A stretch of 64,000 bases of DNA from DATHTC01 sp035456465 (GCA_035456465.1 DATIDD010000100.1:51174-115173); one strand, 5' to 3'. Positions 8,799 to 16,706 are shown, numbered from the stretch's first letter. Numbers and translations: made by a program. The notes: generated by a model from the sequence alone, not told the origin.

Positions 8799-9533
8799 AT
8801 GACCGCCGCGCTCCTCCTCGCCGAGACCGAGCCGACGACCCGCGGCTTCCTCGAGCGGCACCTCGCCTCCGACGGCTTCGACGTCGTCGGCGCCGACGGC
8901 GGCGGCGAGGCGCTCGAGCTGGCCGAGCGGTCGCGGCCCGACCTCGTGCTGCTCGCGAACCCTCTCCCCGACGCGTCGGCACTCGAGGTCTGCCGCCGGC
9001 TCCGCGAGGGGGAGCCGGGGCGGTCGTGGGACCGGCGGGTGCCGGTGATCGTGCTCGACGGTGACGGCGCCGACACGATCGACCGCGTCCGTGCGCTCGA
9101 GCGCGGCGCCGACGACGTCGTGCTGAAGCCGTTCGCCTACGACGAGCTCCTGGCGCGGATCCGCGCCGTGCTCCGCCGCTCCAGCCGGGGCGGCGACGAC
9201 GAGCAGGTCGCCGCCGGCCCGATCCGGGTCGACCGCGCGACACGGCGCGTCACCGTCGCGGGCGTCCCGGTCGAGCTCTCGGGCAAGGAGTACGCCCTGC
9301 TGCTGAAGCTCGCCGGGGATCCCTTGCGGGTCTTCACGAAGCAGCAGCTGCTGCGAGACGTCTGGGGCTTCCGGTCGGATGGGCGTACGCGCACGATCGA
9401 CTCCCATGCGTCGCGGCTGCGCCGCAAGCTGAGCGACGCCGGCGACGGCCCCTTCGTCGTCAACGTCTGGGGGGTGGGCTACCGGCTGCTCGACGTGCCG
9501 GCGTCCGTGCCGGGGAGCCAGCCGTCGCGGTAG
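8799..9533 (+). CDS. OmpR-like DNA-binding regulator with a degenerate receiver domain
   Basis: 244 residues: receiver domain (1-120) and winged-helix trans_reg_C domain (about 138-235; GKEYALLLKLAGDPLRVFTKQQLLRDVWG and the SRLRRKL recognition region). The receiver keeps the fold and Lys110 (VVLKPF) but the phospho-acceptor position reads Ala53 (PDLVLLANPLPD, normally LLDxxLP), the first acidic pair reads LAETEP, and the conserved Thr/Ser reads Asp (VIVLDGD). Phosphorylation in the usual way is therefore unlikely; such pseudo-receivers are controlled by ligand binding, dimerisation or abundance. No histidine kinase is adjacent. ATG 8799 is chosen because it opens the first receiver strand. 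Confidence 0.88.
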   Translation: MTAALLLAETEPTTRGFLERHLASDGFDVVGADGGGEALELAERSRPDLVLLANPLPDASALEVCRRLREGEPGRSWDRRVPVIVLDGDGADTIDRVRALERGADDVVLKPFAYDELLARIRAVLRRSSRGGDDEQVAAGPIRVDRATRRVTVAGVPVELSGKEYALLLKLAGDPLRVFTKQQLLRDVWGFRSDGRTRTIDSHASRLRRKLSDAGDGPFVVNVWGVGYRLLDVPASVPGSQPSR

Positions 9534-10036
9534 GCCGTAGGCCGGTCCTTCGCGAACGGCGCGTACGCCTCGTCGGGGCTCGTGGTCGTCCGCTCGACGC
9601 CGGCGCCGTGACGCCGGGCGAGCTCGCTCACGGGGTAGACGACCGACGGGGTCGGCCGTGCGCCGACCGCGAGGATCGCGCACGGCCCGTCGCCCGCGCC
9701 CACGAACACGTGCTCCGTCCCCGCGGGGCAGTGGACGAAGTCCCAGGCCCGCAGCCGGCGCTCCTCGCCCTCGATCAGGAGCAGGCACTCGCCGTCCAGG
9801 ACGAGGAAGCCCTCCTGGGCCTCCTCCGCGTGGTACATGCAGGCGGGTTGTCCGGGCTGGAGCACGCCGATGTTGATCCCGACCTGCGGGAAGCGTGGCT
9901 CGCCCTCGAACCGCGTCCCCGCGCCGAACTCCCCCTCGAGCCAGGCGGCGTCGCGGGCGTTGAGCACGAACCAGCCCTCGCCCCGGGGAACGAGCCCGCC
10001 CTGCTCCTCGCGCTCGAACGGCGCTTCCGGGACCAT
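9479..10036 (-). CDS. Cupin-domain protein
   Basis: 185 residues with one conserved cupin barrel. Motif 1 is recognisable as GINIGVLQPGQPACMYHAEEAQEGF, with candidate metal ligands His and Glu, followed by LVLDGECLLLIEGEERRL, and motif 2 as DFVHCPAGTEHVFVGAGDG. Cupins of this type are metal-binding enzymes or sugar or small-ligand sensors; the substrate cannot be read. The 3' end overlaps the convergent regulator gene by 55 bases, and the last dozen residues are low-complexity, as if the stop codon has drifted. ATG at 10036. Confidence 0.85.
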   Translation of the reverse strand: MVPEAPFEREEQGGLVPRGEGWFVLNARDAAWLEGEFGAGTRFEGEPRFPQVGINIGVLQPGQPACMYHAEEAQEGFLVLDGECLLLIEGEERRLRAWDFVHCPAGTEHVFVGAGDGPCAILAVGARPTPSVVYPVSELARRHGAGVERTTTSPDEAYAPFAKDRPTAYRDGWLPGTDAGTSSSR

Positions 10037-10071
10037 CACGGGATTCTGGCACCCATCGGGTCGACCCGCGG

Positions 10072-10632
10072 CTAGAGAATCGCGCCTTCGAGCCGGAGCA
10101 GCGCCTCCTTCACGTGCAGCCCGCCGCCGTAGCCGACGAGCCTGCCGTCCGCACCCACGACCCGATGGCAGGGGAGCACGATCGGGATCGGGTTCCGGTT
10201 CATCACCGTGCCCACCGCGCGCGCCGCGGCCGGGCGCCCTGCGCGCGCGGCGAGCGTCCCGTACGTGGTCGTCTCGCCGTAGGGCACGAGCGCGAGCTCC
10301 GCCAGCACCTCGCGGTGGAACGGCGCCACCAGCTCGAGGTCGAGCGGCAGGTCGAACTCGGTGCGGCGGCCCTCGAAGTAGTCGTCGAGCTCGCGCTTGA
10401 CCTCGTCGACGGCGCGGGGCGCGCGCAGGACGCGCAGCCCGTAGGCGCGGGCGAGCGAGTCCTCCTGGCGGTCGGGGTCGGCGTCGTACGAGATCCGGCA
10501 GACGCCGCGCGGGGTCGTGGCGAGGAACAGCGGCCCGACGGGCGAGTCGAACACGTCGTAGGCCGCGTCGAGCAGCCCCTCGGCCGCGGCGGCGGCACGG
10601 AAGCGCTCGTCGAGCGAAGCGGGCACGGTCAT
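10072..10632 (-). CDS. ogt: Methylated-DNA-protein-cysteine methyltransferase
   Basis: Suicidal repair protein that removes O6-alkyl groups from guanine. The 186-residue product shows the N-terminal ribonuclease-like domain (DSPVGPLFLATTPRGV) and the C-terminal DNA-binding domain with the acceptor motif PCHRV (Cys155), preceded by the Asn hinge (NPIPIVLP) and followed by GYGGGLHVKEALLRLEG. Its ATG overlaps the TGA of the upstream sigma factor gene (ATGA), so the two are translationally coupled. Confidence 0.95.
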   Translation of the reverse strand: MTVPASLDERFRAAAAAEGLLDAAYDVFDSPVGPLFLATTPRGVCRISYDADPDRQEDSLARAYGLRVLRAPRAVDEVKRELDDYFEGRRTEFDLPLDLELVAPFHREVLAELALVPYGETTTYGTLAARAGRPAAARAVGTVMNRNPIPIVLPCHRVVGADGRLVGYGGGLHVKEALLRLEGAIL

Positions 10633-11096
10633 GGGCGATGCTCCTTCTGTCGCAGGCGCCGGACTCCGGACGACGCGGCCTGGCGGGCCGCTTCCGGGGT
10701 CGATCCCAGCGCCGCGGCGATGTCGGCGTAGTCGAGGTCGAAGCCGTAACGGAGGACGACGGCGGCGCGCTCGGTCGGGGGCAGGTCGTCGGCGAGGTGC
10801 TCGAGCTGGGCCAGCACGGGCCGCGCGTCGCGCACGGCCGGCTCGCCGTCGAGGACCTCCGGCCGCCGCCGCCGCAACGTGTCGATCGCGACACGGCTCG
10901 CGATCGTCAGCACCCAGGCGCGCAGGTGCTCGCCGTGTTGCAGCCGTCCGTACGCCCGCAGGGCACGGAGGAACGTCTCCTGGAACGCGTCCTCTGCCGC
11001 CTGCCGCCCCAGGCGACGCGCGAGCAGGCCGAACACCTCGTCGCGGTGGGCGTCGTAGAAGCGCTCGAAGGGCGGGATCGCCACGGCTGCCATCAT
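10629..11096 (-). CDS. ECF-type RNA polymerase sigma factor
   Basis: 155 residues. Region 2 is visible as FERFYDAHRDEVFGLLARRLG and AEDAFQETFLRALRAYGRL with the -10-recognition segment HLRAWVLTIASRVAIDTLRRRR; region 4 as LPPTERAAVVLRYGFDLDYADIAAALGSTPEAARQAASSGVRRLR, split by an acidic linker. Two adjacent ATGs (11096 and 11093) are possible starts. No anti-sigma factor gene is adjacent; instead the gene runs into ogt with a 4-base overlap, suggesting a link to alkylation damage. The tail QKEHRP is short, so no extra C-terminal sensor domain is present. Confidence 0.92.
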   Translation of the reverse strand: MMAAVAIPPFERFYDAHRDEVFGLLARRLGRQAAEDAFQETFLRALRAYGRLQHGEHLRAWVLTIASRVAIDTLRRRRPEVLDGEPAVRDARPVLAQLEHLADDLPPTERAAVVLRYGFDLDYADIAAALGSTPEAARQAASSGVRRLRQKEHRP

Positions 11097-11124
11097 GCGT
11101 TGAAACGGCGCCGCGTGCCCGCGT

Positions 11125-12468
11125 GTGAGACTCCGGGACGTGGACGGCGCTCCGGAAGTGCGCTTTGCGCGCAGCGGTGACGTCTCCGTCGCGTTCCAGA
11201 CCGTCGGCGACGGGCCGCTCGATCTCGTTCTCGCACACGGATGGGTCTGCTCGTTCAACCCCGGGTGGGAGTGGCCGGCGCTGGCGCGCTTCTACCGGCG
11301 GCTCGCCGGGCTCGGGCGGCTGATCCTCTTCGACAAGCGCGGCACGGGGCTCTCGGACCGGGTCGCCCAGATCCCCACGCTCGAGGAGCGGATGGACGAC
11401 GTGCGCGCCGTCATGGACGCCGCCGGCTCCGAGCGGGCGGCGCTCGTCGGCGTGTCCGAGGGCGGGCCGATGTGCGCGCTCTTCGCCGCCACGTACCCCG
11501 AGCGCACCGCCGCGCTCGTCGGGATCGGGACGTACGCCCGCCGGATGTGGGCGCCCGACTACCCGATCGGGTTCACGACGCCGAGCCCCTGGCACGAGCC
11601 GCGGCCCGAGGACTGGGGCGTCCCGGCGGCGCGCGTGTTCCTGGCCGAGCGGGCTCCGTCGGTCGCAGGCGACGAGCGTGCCGTGCGCTGGTACGCCTCC
11701 TACCTCGTCCGCGGCGCGAGCCCGCGGGCGGCCGCGCAGCTCGCGGCGATGAACCGCGACATCGACGTGCGCGGGGTGCTGCCGAGCGTCCGCGTCCCCA
11801 CGCTCGTCCTGTTCCGCGAGGGCGAGTACCTGCGTCACGCGAGCCGCTACCTCGGTGAGCACGTCGCAGGTGCGAGGGTCGTGGAGCTCCCGGGCGACGA
11901 CCACCTTCCGTGGGAGGGCGACCAGGACTCGGTCGTCGGAGAGATCGAGCGCTTCATCGGCGCCGTCCAGGCGGAGATCGCGCTCGACCGTGTCCTCGTC
12001 ACCGTGCTGTTCACCGACGTCGTGGGCTCGACCGAGCGTGCGGCCGAGCTCGGGGACAGCCGCTGGCGCGAGCTGCTCGACCGCCACGACGCGATCGCGG
12101 CGGGCCACGTCGCGCGGTTCCGCGGCCGGCTCGTCAAGACGACCGGGGACGGCCTCCTCGCGACGTTCGACGGCCCGGCACGCGCCGTGCGGTGCGCGCA
12201 GGCGATCGCCGCCGACGTGCGCGAGCTGGGCCTCGCGATCCGTGCGGGCGTCCACACCGGCGAGGTCGAGCTCCGCGGCGACGACGTCGGCGGGCTGGCG
12301 GTGCACATCGGCGCCCGCATCGCCGCGCTCGCCGGGGCGGGCGAGGTCCTCGTCTCGCGGACCGTGACCGACCTCGTCGCCGGCTCCGGCCTCGCGTTCG
12401 GCGATCGCGGCGAGCACGAGCTGAAGGGCGTTCCCGGCAGGTGGCAGCTGTTCGCCGCGGGCCCGTGA
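11125..12468 (+). CDS. Alpha/beta-hydrolase fused to class III adenylyl/guanylyl cyclase
   Basis: 447 residues. Residues 10-270 form an alpha/beta-hydrolase with nucleophile elbow GVSEG (Ser111) and a late His in GDDHLPW. Residues 290-447 are a class III cyclase: FTDVVGST with the first metal Asp, LVKTTGDG with the purine-selecting Lys and second metal Asp, GDDVGGLAVHIGAR, in which the substrate Asp is kept but the transition-state Asn reads His, and EHELKGVPGRWQLF at the end. The same architecture is known in mycobacteria (Rv1900c). Divergent from the sigma factor gene with a gap of 28 bases. The GTG at 11125 is the most likely start; GTG 11140 is also possible. Confidence 0.9.
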   Translation: MRLRDVDGAPEVRFARSGDVSVAFQTVGDGPLDLVLAHGWVCSFNPGWEWPALARFYRRLAGLGRLILFDKRGTGLSDRVAQIPTLEERMDDVRAVMDAAGSERAALVGVSEGGPMCALFAATYPERTAALVGIGTYARRMWAPDYPIGFTTPSPWHEPRPEDWGVPAARVFLAERAPSVAGDERAVRWYASYLVRGASPRAAAQLAAMNRDIDVRGVLPSVRVPTLVLFREGEYLRHASRYLGEHVAGARVVELPGDDHLPWEGDQDSVVGEIERFIGAVQAEIALDRVLVTVLFTDVVGSTERAAELGDSRWRELLDRHDAIAAGHVARFRGRLVKTTGDGLLATFDGPARAVRCAQAIAADVRELGLAIRAGVHTGEVELRGDDVGGLAVHIGARIAALAGAGEVLVSRTVTDLVAGSGLAFGDRGEHELKGVPGRWQLFAAGP

Positions 12469-12511
12469 GCGGGATGCGCGGAGCGGCGCGTGACCGTCCC
12501 GGAGCGGTCGG

Positions 12512-13327
12512 ATGAACCTCGCGGTCGTCGGTCACGTCGAGTGGTGCGAGTTCCTCCGGGTCGAGGAGTTCCCCGCCGCGGGCGCGATCGTCCACGCGGA
12601 CGAGCGGTGGGAGGAGCCGGGCGGCGGCGGTGCGGTCGCCGCGGCGGAGCTCGCGCGGCTCGCCGGCGCCTGCACGTTCTTCACGGGTCTCGGCGAGGAC
12701 GAGCTCGGGGAGCGGGCGCGGGCCAGGCTGTCGGACCTCGGCGTCACGGTGCACGCCGCGCCGACGGACGAGCCCACGCGGCGCGCGATCGTCCACGTCG
12801 ACGCGCACGCCGAGCGGACGATCACCGTCCTCGGTCGCAAGCTCGTGCCGCGCGGCCGCTCGCCGGCGCTGCCCTGGCACCAGCTCGAGGGGATGGACGG
12901 CGTCTACTTCGTCAGCGGCGACGCCGACGCGGCGCGGCTCGCCCGCGCGGCCCGCGTGATGGTCGCGACGCCGCGGGAGCTCGAGACCCTTCGAGCGGCG
13001 GCAGTCGAGCTCGACGCCCTCGTCGGCAGCGGCGACGACGACGGCGAGCGTTACCGGCCGGGCGACCTCGACCCGCCGCCGCGCCTGGTCGTCGCGACCG
13101 CGGGCGCCCTCGGCGGCTGGGCGCAGCCCGGCGGCCCGTACCGACCGGTGCCTCTCGAGGGCGAGCTCGAGGACGCTTACGGCTGCGGCGACTCGTTCGC
13201 CGCCGGCCTCACCTACGCGCTCGCCGACGGACGCGAGCTCGACGACGCGCTCGCGTTCGCCGCGGCGGTCGGCGCGTCCGCGCTCACGCGCCGTGGAGCG
13301 CTCGGGCGGGACACGCCCAAGGCGTAG
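12512..13327 (+). CDS. PfkB-family carbohydrate kinase
   Basis: 271 residues of the ribokinase fold. The N terminus (MNLAVVGHVEW) and the GGGGAVAAAELARLAG segment correspond to the substrate-side PfkB signature; the C-terminal signature AYGCGDSFAAGL gives the anion hole and catalytic base Asp227. The substrate (sugar, nucleoside or other alcohol) is not evident. It is shorter than typical ribokinases (about 300), mainly in the lid region. Its 3' end overlaps the convergent membrane protein gene by 115 bases. Confidence 0.88.
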   Translation: MNLAVVGHVEWCEFLRVEEFPAAGAIVHADERWEEPGGGGAVAAAELARLAGACTFFTGLGEDELGERARARLSDLGVTVHAAPTDEPTRRAIVHVDAHAERTITVLGRKLVPRGRSPALPWHQLEGMDGVYFVSGDADAARLARAARVMVATPRELETLRAAAVELDALVGSGDDDGERYRPGDLDPPPRLVVATAGALGGWAQPGGPYRPVPLEGELEDAYGCGDSFAAGLTYALADGRELDDALAFAAAVGASALTRRGALGRDTPKA

Positions 13328-14205
13328 GGCCGGCCGCCCTGCGGGGCGCCATCGGTGCCCGGGCGGCTCGGCGGACGGAGGAGCGCGATCGCGACCGCGA
13401 CCGGGAGCGCGAGGATGCCGACGACGGCGAGGGTCACCTGTGCGGTCTGCCCGTCGAGGCCGAGGAGGTCGTCGGGCAGGAAGAACACGCCGAAGACGAC
13501 CGCACACCCGGCGAGGAAGATCCTGAGCTGCCGGCGCTCCTCGCCGGTCGAGCGGCGGAACCGGACGATCACCGAGACGAGCGAGCCGAGCGTGGCGACG
13601 AGGAGGAGGACGAGGCCGGCGAGCTCGAGCGCGTCGGCCACGCCGCCCGCGCCGGCGATCCCGAGCGGATTCGCGCCGGAGGAGGGGACGTCCTCGTCGA
13701 CCGGCCCGGGGCGAATCGCCATCGAGATCGTCGCCAGCACGACGCACGCGAGCGCGCCGGCGGCGACGGCCCACCACCGCGGTGTCGGCGGACGTCCCGT
13801 CGGGTAGAGGAGCGGGACGAGCGTCACGCCGAGCACGAGCGACGGCACGAACAGGAGGTCGCTCGCGAGCGAGAGCAGCTGCGGGCCCGGCAGCGAGCCC
13901 GGATTCGTGAACGTCCCGTAGGTGCTGTAGCTCCCGGCGAAGATGCTGGCCTCGAAGCAGACTCCGACGGCACAGAACGCCCACCCGAACAGGTTCCGCG
14001 GGTCGCGGGAGACGACGAGGGCGCCCACGAGGGGAAAGGCCAGGTCGAGGATCGAGTCGACGACGTCCTCGGCCGTGGCGACCTCGAGCCCGGGGACGTC
14101 GGTCGGGGCGCCGCGGACGAGGAACGCGGCCGTCACGATCAGGGCGCCTGCGAGGGCGAGGAGCAGCCAGGCCGCGCGGGCCGCCCAGGTCGTCTGTGTC
14201 GTCAC
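13213..14205 (-). CDS. Multi-pass membrane protein resembling a sensor input domain without kinase
   Basis: 330 residues with about eight hydrophobic helices between residues 10 and 270 and motifs NLFGWAFCAVG and LLYPTGRPPTPRWW. These are familiar from the membrane input region of actinobacterial histidine kinases, where the last helix normally leads into a linker and kinase core. Here the chain changes after AVAIALLRPPSRPG into about 55 residues of Ser/Ala-rich sequence and stops inside the convergent kinase gene, so it may be a truncated sensor or a stand-alone membrane protein. GTG start at 14205 preceded by GAGGAG. The 115-base convergent overlap suggests the original stop was lost. Confidence 0.72.
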   Translation of the reverse strand: MTTQTTWAARAAWLLLALAGALIVTAAFLVRGAPTDVPGLEVATAEDVVDSILDLAFPLVGALVVSRDPRNLFGWAFCAVGVCFEASIFAGSYSTYGTFTNPGSLPGPQLLSLASDLLFVPSLVLGVTLVPLLYPTGRPPTPRWWAVAAGALACVVLATISMAIRPGPVDEDVPSSGANPLGIAGAGGVADALELAGLVLLLVATLGSLVSVIVRFRRSTGEERRQLRIFLAGCAVVFGVFFLPDDLLGLDGQTAQVTLAVVGILALPVAVAIALLRPPSRPGTDGAPQGGRPYALGVSRPSAPRRVSADAPTAAANASASSSSRPSASA

Positions 14206-14361
14206 GTCGCCTCCTCATTCCGGGGTCGTTCACGCCGATCACGCTAGGAGGCCCGCGGCGTGCGCACATCGCCCCGGGCGCTCGTCCGGCATCGGCCTGC
14301 ACGACGATCCGGTCAGCGCCGGATCGGCTTCTGCGCCGATGCGCCCACGCCCGGACTGCGG

Positions 14362-14367
14362 TACGTT
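14362..14367 (+). promoter_or_regulatory. -10-like hexamer, leaderless start
   Basis: TACGTT ends 6 bases before the GTG start of the histidine kinase, with no ribosome binding site in between. Confidence 0.4.
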
Positions 14368-14373
14368 CGAGCG

Positions 14374-15501
14374 GTGTCGGGGCGCCGGCTTCCGTCCTCC
14401 GTCCATCCCGCCGATCTGGCGCTCGCCGGCGGGCTCGCGGCCCTCGCCGCGGCGGAGCTGGCGTGGCCCGGCGGATTCGTCGGCACGGGGCCGGTGGAGG
14501 GGTCGCGGCCCGTCCTCGCCCTCACCGCGCTGGCGATCACGCTGCCGCTCGCGCTGCGACGGCGGTTCCCGCTCGCGACGGTGCTCGTCGTCTTCCTCGC
14601 CACGACCCTGCAAGACGTGCTGACGGTGCCGACCGACGGGCTCTCGACCGTGGTCGCGTTGCTCGTCGCCTCGTACTCCTGCGCCTTCTACGCGGAGGGC
14701 CGCCGCGCCGCGGTCGGCCTCGCCGCCGCCCTGGGCCTCATGGCTGCGACGGTGTCGGATCCGGGTGACTTCGCCTTCGCCGTCGTGCTCGTCGCCGGCG
14801 CGTGGGGAGCGGGCAGGCTCGTCCGTCGCCAGCAGCTCCTCGCCGACGCGCTGGCTCGGGAGCAGGAGGCCCGCGCTCGTGCCGCCGTCGCCGACGAGCG
14901 GGCGCGCCTCGCGCGCGAGCTGCACGACGTCGTCGCGCACAGCGTGAGCACGATCGTCGTGCAGGCCGAGGCCGGCGAGGCGCTGCTGGAGCACGATCCC
15001 GAGCGCGCGCGGGAGTCCTTCCACGCGATCACGGGCTCGGGACGCCAAGCGCTGGCGGAGCTGCGGCGCATGCTGGGGCTGCTGCGGAGCGCCGACGGCG
15101 CGCCGGACCTCGGGCCGCAGCCCGGGCTGGGACAGCTGGAGTCCCTCGTCGAGCAGATGCGTGCCGTGGGCCTGCCTGTCGAGCTCTCCGTCGAGGGACG
15201 ACCCCGCGCGCTGCCGCCCGGGGTCGATCTCTCCGCGTACCGGATCGTGCAGGAGGCCCTCACGAACGCGCTCAAGCACGCGCGGCCCGCGCACGCGAGG
15301 GTGACCGTTCGGTACGGCGAGGACGACGTCGAGCTCGAGGTCGTGGATGACGGCGACGGGCCCGGGCCCGTCGCGTCCGGCGGCCTCGGCCTCGCGGGGA
15401 TGCGGGAGCGGGTGCGGCTGTACGGCGGCAGCCTCGAGGCCGGGCGTGGGAGCGCCGGCGGGTTCTCGGTGCGCGCCCGGCTGCCCGTCGGGACGGCGTG
15501 A
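14374..15501 (+). CDS. NarL-type sensor histidine kinase
   Basis: 375 residues. Four to five membrane helices occupy residues 15-150 with no large extracellular loop, so it probably senses a membrane signal. A short coiled coil (152-178) leads to the HisKA_3 dimerisation helix with phospho-acceptor His184 in ARELHDVVAHS, then an HATPase_c domain with the N box YRIVQEALTNALKHA, the DDGDGPG box and GLGLAGMRERV. Its stop overlaps the GTG of the following response regulator. The GTG at 14374 is taken as start because it opens directly before the first helix and follows a TACGTT hexamer. Confidence 0.92.
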   Translation: MSGRRLPSSVHPADLALAGGLAALAAAELAWPGGFVGTGPVEGSRPVLALTALAITLPLALRRRFPLATVLVVFLATTLQDVLTVPTDGLSTVVALLVASYSCAFYAEGRRAAVGLAAALGLMAATVSDPGDFAFAVVLVAGAWGAGRLVRRQQLLADALAREQEARARAAVADERARLARELHDVVAHSVSTIVVQAEAGEALLEHDPERARESFHAITGSGRQALAELRRMLGLLRSADGAPDLGPQPGLGQLESLVEQMRAVGLPVELSVEGRPRALPPGVDLSAYRIVQEALTNALKHARPAHARVTVRYGEDDVELEVVDDGDGPGPVASGGLGLAGMRERVRLYGGSLEAGRGSAGGFSVRARLPVGTA

Positions 15502-16160
15502 TCCGCGTCCTGCTCGCCGACGACCAGGCCCTCGTCCGCGCGGGCTTCCGCGCGATCCTCGAGGTGCAGGACGGCCTCGAGGTCGTCGGCGAGGTGGGCG
15601 AGGGCGGCGAGGCCGTCACGCTCGCGCGCGAGCTGCGGCCGGACGTCGTGCTGATGGACGTCCGCATGCCCGGCCTCGACGGCATCGAGGCGACGCGGCG
15701 GCTGCTCGCGAACGGCGATGCCCCCCGCGTGCTGATGCTGACGACGTTCGACCTCGACGAGTACCTCTACGAGGCAATGAAGGCCGGCGCGAGCGGCTTT
15801 CTGCTCAAGGACGCGCCGCGCGACGAGCTCGTCGGGGCCGTGCGGACGGTCGCGCGCGGCGACGCTCTCCTCGCGCCCGCGCTCGTCCGTCGGCTCGTGG
15901 AGGACTTCGTCAGACGTCCGGCTCCGGGCGCCGGGCCGCCGCCCGAGCTCGACGCACTCACGGGACGCGAGCGCGAGGTGCTGACGCTGATCGCCAGGGG
16001 CCTCTCCAACGGCGAGATCGCGGCCCGGCTCTACCTGAGCGAGGCCACGGTCCGGACGCACGTCGGCCACATCCTCGGGAAGCTCGGCCTGCGCGACCGC
16101 GTCCAGGCCGTCGTCGTCGCGTACGAGTCGGGGCTCGTCCGTCCGGGCGAGAGCGGCTGA
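15498..16160 (+). CDS. NarL/LuxR-family response regulator
   Basis: 220 residues; cognate partner of the kinase just upstream, with start GTG overlapping its stop (GTGA). Receiver residues are intact: acidic pair in LLADDQ, Asp54 (VVLMDVRMPG), Thr in MLTTFD and Lys104 (FLLKDAP). The C-terminal helix-turn-helix (about 150-212) reads LTGREREVLTLIARGLSNGEIAARLYLSEATVRTHV across its span, the LuxR/GerE class. The pair ends 114 bases before mraZ, so a role in envelope control is possible but is only suggested by location. Confidence 0.94.
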   Translation: MIRVLLADDQALVRAGFRAILEVQDGLEVVGEVGEGGEAVTLARELRPDVVLMDVRMPGLDGIEATRRLLANGDAPRVLMLTTFDLDEYLYEAMKAGASGFLLKDAPRDELVGAVRTVARGDALLAPALVRRLVEDFVRRPAPGAGPPPELDALTGREREVLTLIARGLSNGEIAARLYLSEATVRTHVGHILGKLGLRDRVQAVVVAYESGLVRPGESG

Positions 16161-16211
16161 CACCGAGGCGGGGCTCGCTCGACCTCGCCGGCGAGGCGTG
16201 GTCCGCGAGGG

Positions 16212-16254
16212 TTGTCAAGTGGGGGTTCGTGGTTTACAGTGGGGCGAAGTGGGA
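16212..16254 (+). promoter_or_regulatory. mraZ promoter overlapped by four MraZ boxes
   Basis: A near-consensus promoter is visible: TTGTCA (16212-16217), 17-base spacer, TACAGT (16235-16240). Over the same stretch lie four TGGNN boxes exactly 10 bases apart: TGGGG 16220, TGGTT 16230, TGGGG 16240 and TGGGA 16250, each with a 5-base spacer. MraZ of Escherichia coli and mycoplasmas binds such TGGG direct repeats on one helix face and represses its own dcw operon. Expected transcription start is near 16247, giving a leader of about 28 bases. Confidence 0.85.
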
Positions 16255-16274
16255 GACAGCCACTCCGTCCCAAG

Positions 16275-16706
16275 ATGCTCCTCGGCGAGTTCGAACACAC
16301 CATCGACGACAAGAGCCGGCTCACGCTGCCGGCCCGGTTCCGCTCGGCCTTCGCCGACGGGATCGTGGTGACGCGCGGGATGGACGGCTGCCTCTACGCG
16401 TACACGCAGGCGGCCTGGGACGACCTCGTCGAGCGCAGGCTCGCGGCGCTCGACCCGCTGAGCCAGGAGGGGCGCCGGATGCAGCGGTACTTCTTTGCCG
16501 GCGCGACGGAGGGCGAGCTCGACAAGCAGGGACGGGTCAATCTTCCGGCGGCGCTGATCCAGCACGCCGGGCTCGGACGGGAGGTCGTGGTCGCCGGCGT
16601 CAACGACCACGTGGAGATCTGGGACCGCGAGGCGTGGCGACGCGAGCTCGCGGTGGTCGAAGGGAGTGCGGAAGATGTTGCCGAACGTCTTGCCCAGCGC
16701 GACTGA
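16275..16706 (+). CDS. mraZ: Transcriptional regulator MraZ
   Basis: 143-residue AbrB-like ring-forming DNA-binding protein that heads and autoregulates the dcw cluster. Two MraZ (SpoVT/AbrB) repeats are seen: residues 3-50 (GEFEHTIDDKSRLTLPARFR) and 77-125 (TEGELDKQGRVNLPAALIQHAGL), each with the DxKxR or DxQGR loop used for DNA contact. The ATG at 16275 is 20 bases after the last TGGGA box. The 3' end overlaps rsmH by 32 bases if that gene starts at 16675. Confidence 0.96.
   Translation: MLLGEFEHTIDDKSRLTLPARFRSAFADGIVVTRGMDGCLYAYTQAAWDDLVERRLAALDPLSQEGRRMQRYFFAGATEGELDKQGRVNLPAALIQHAGLGREVVVAGVNDHVEIWDREAWRRELAVVEGSAEDVAERLAQRD

Noticed and set aside
9479..10894. Extending the cupin gene upstream through the ogt region
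   Set aside because: The upstream part is an out-of-frame shadow of ogt; the cupin sequence begins at ATG 10036.
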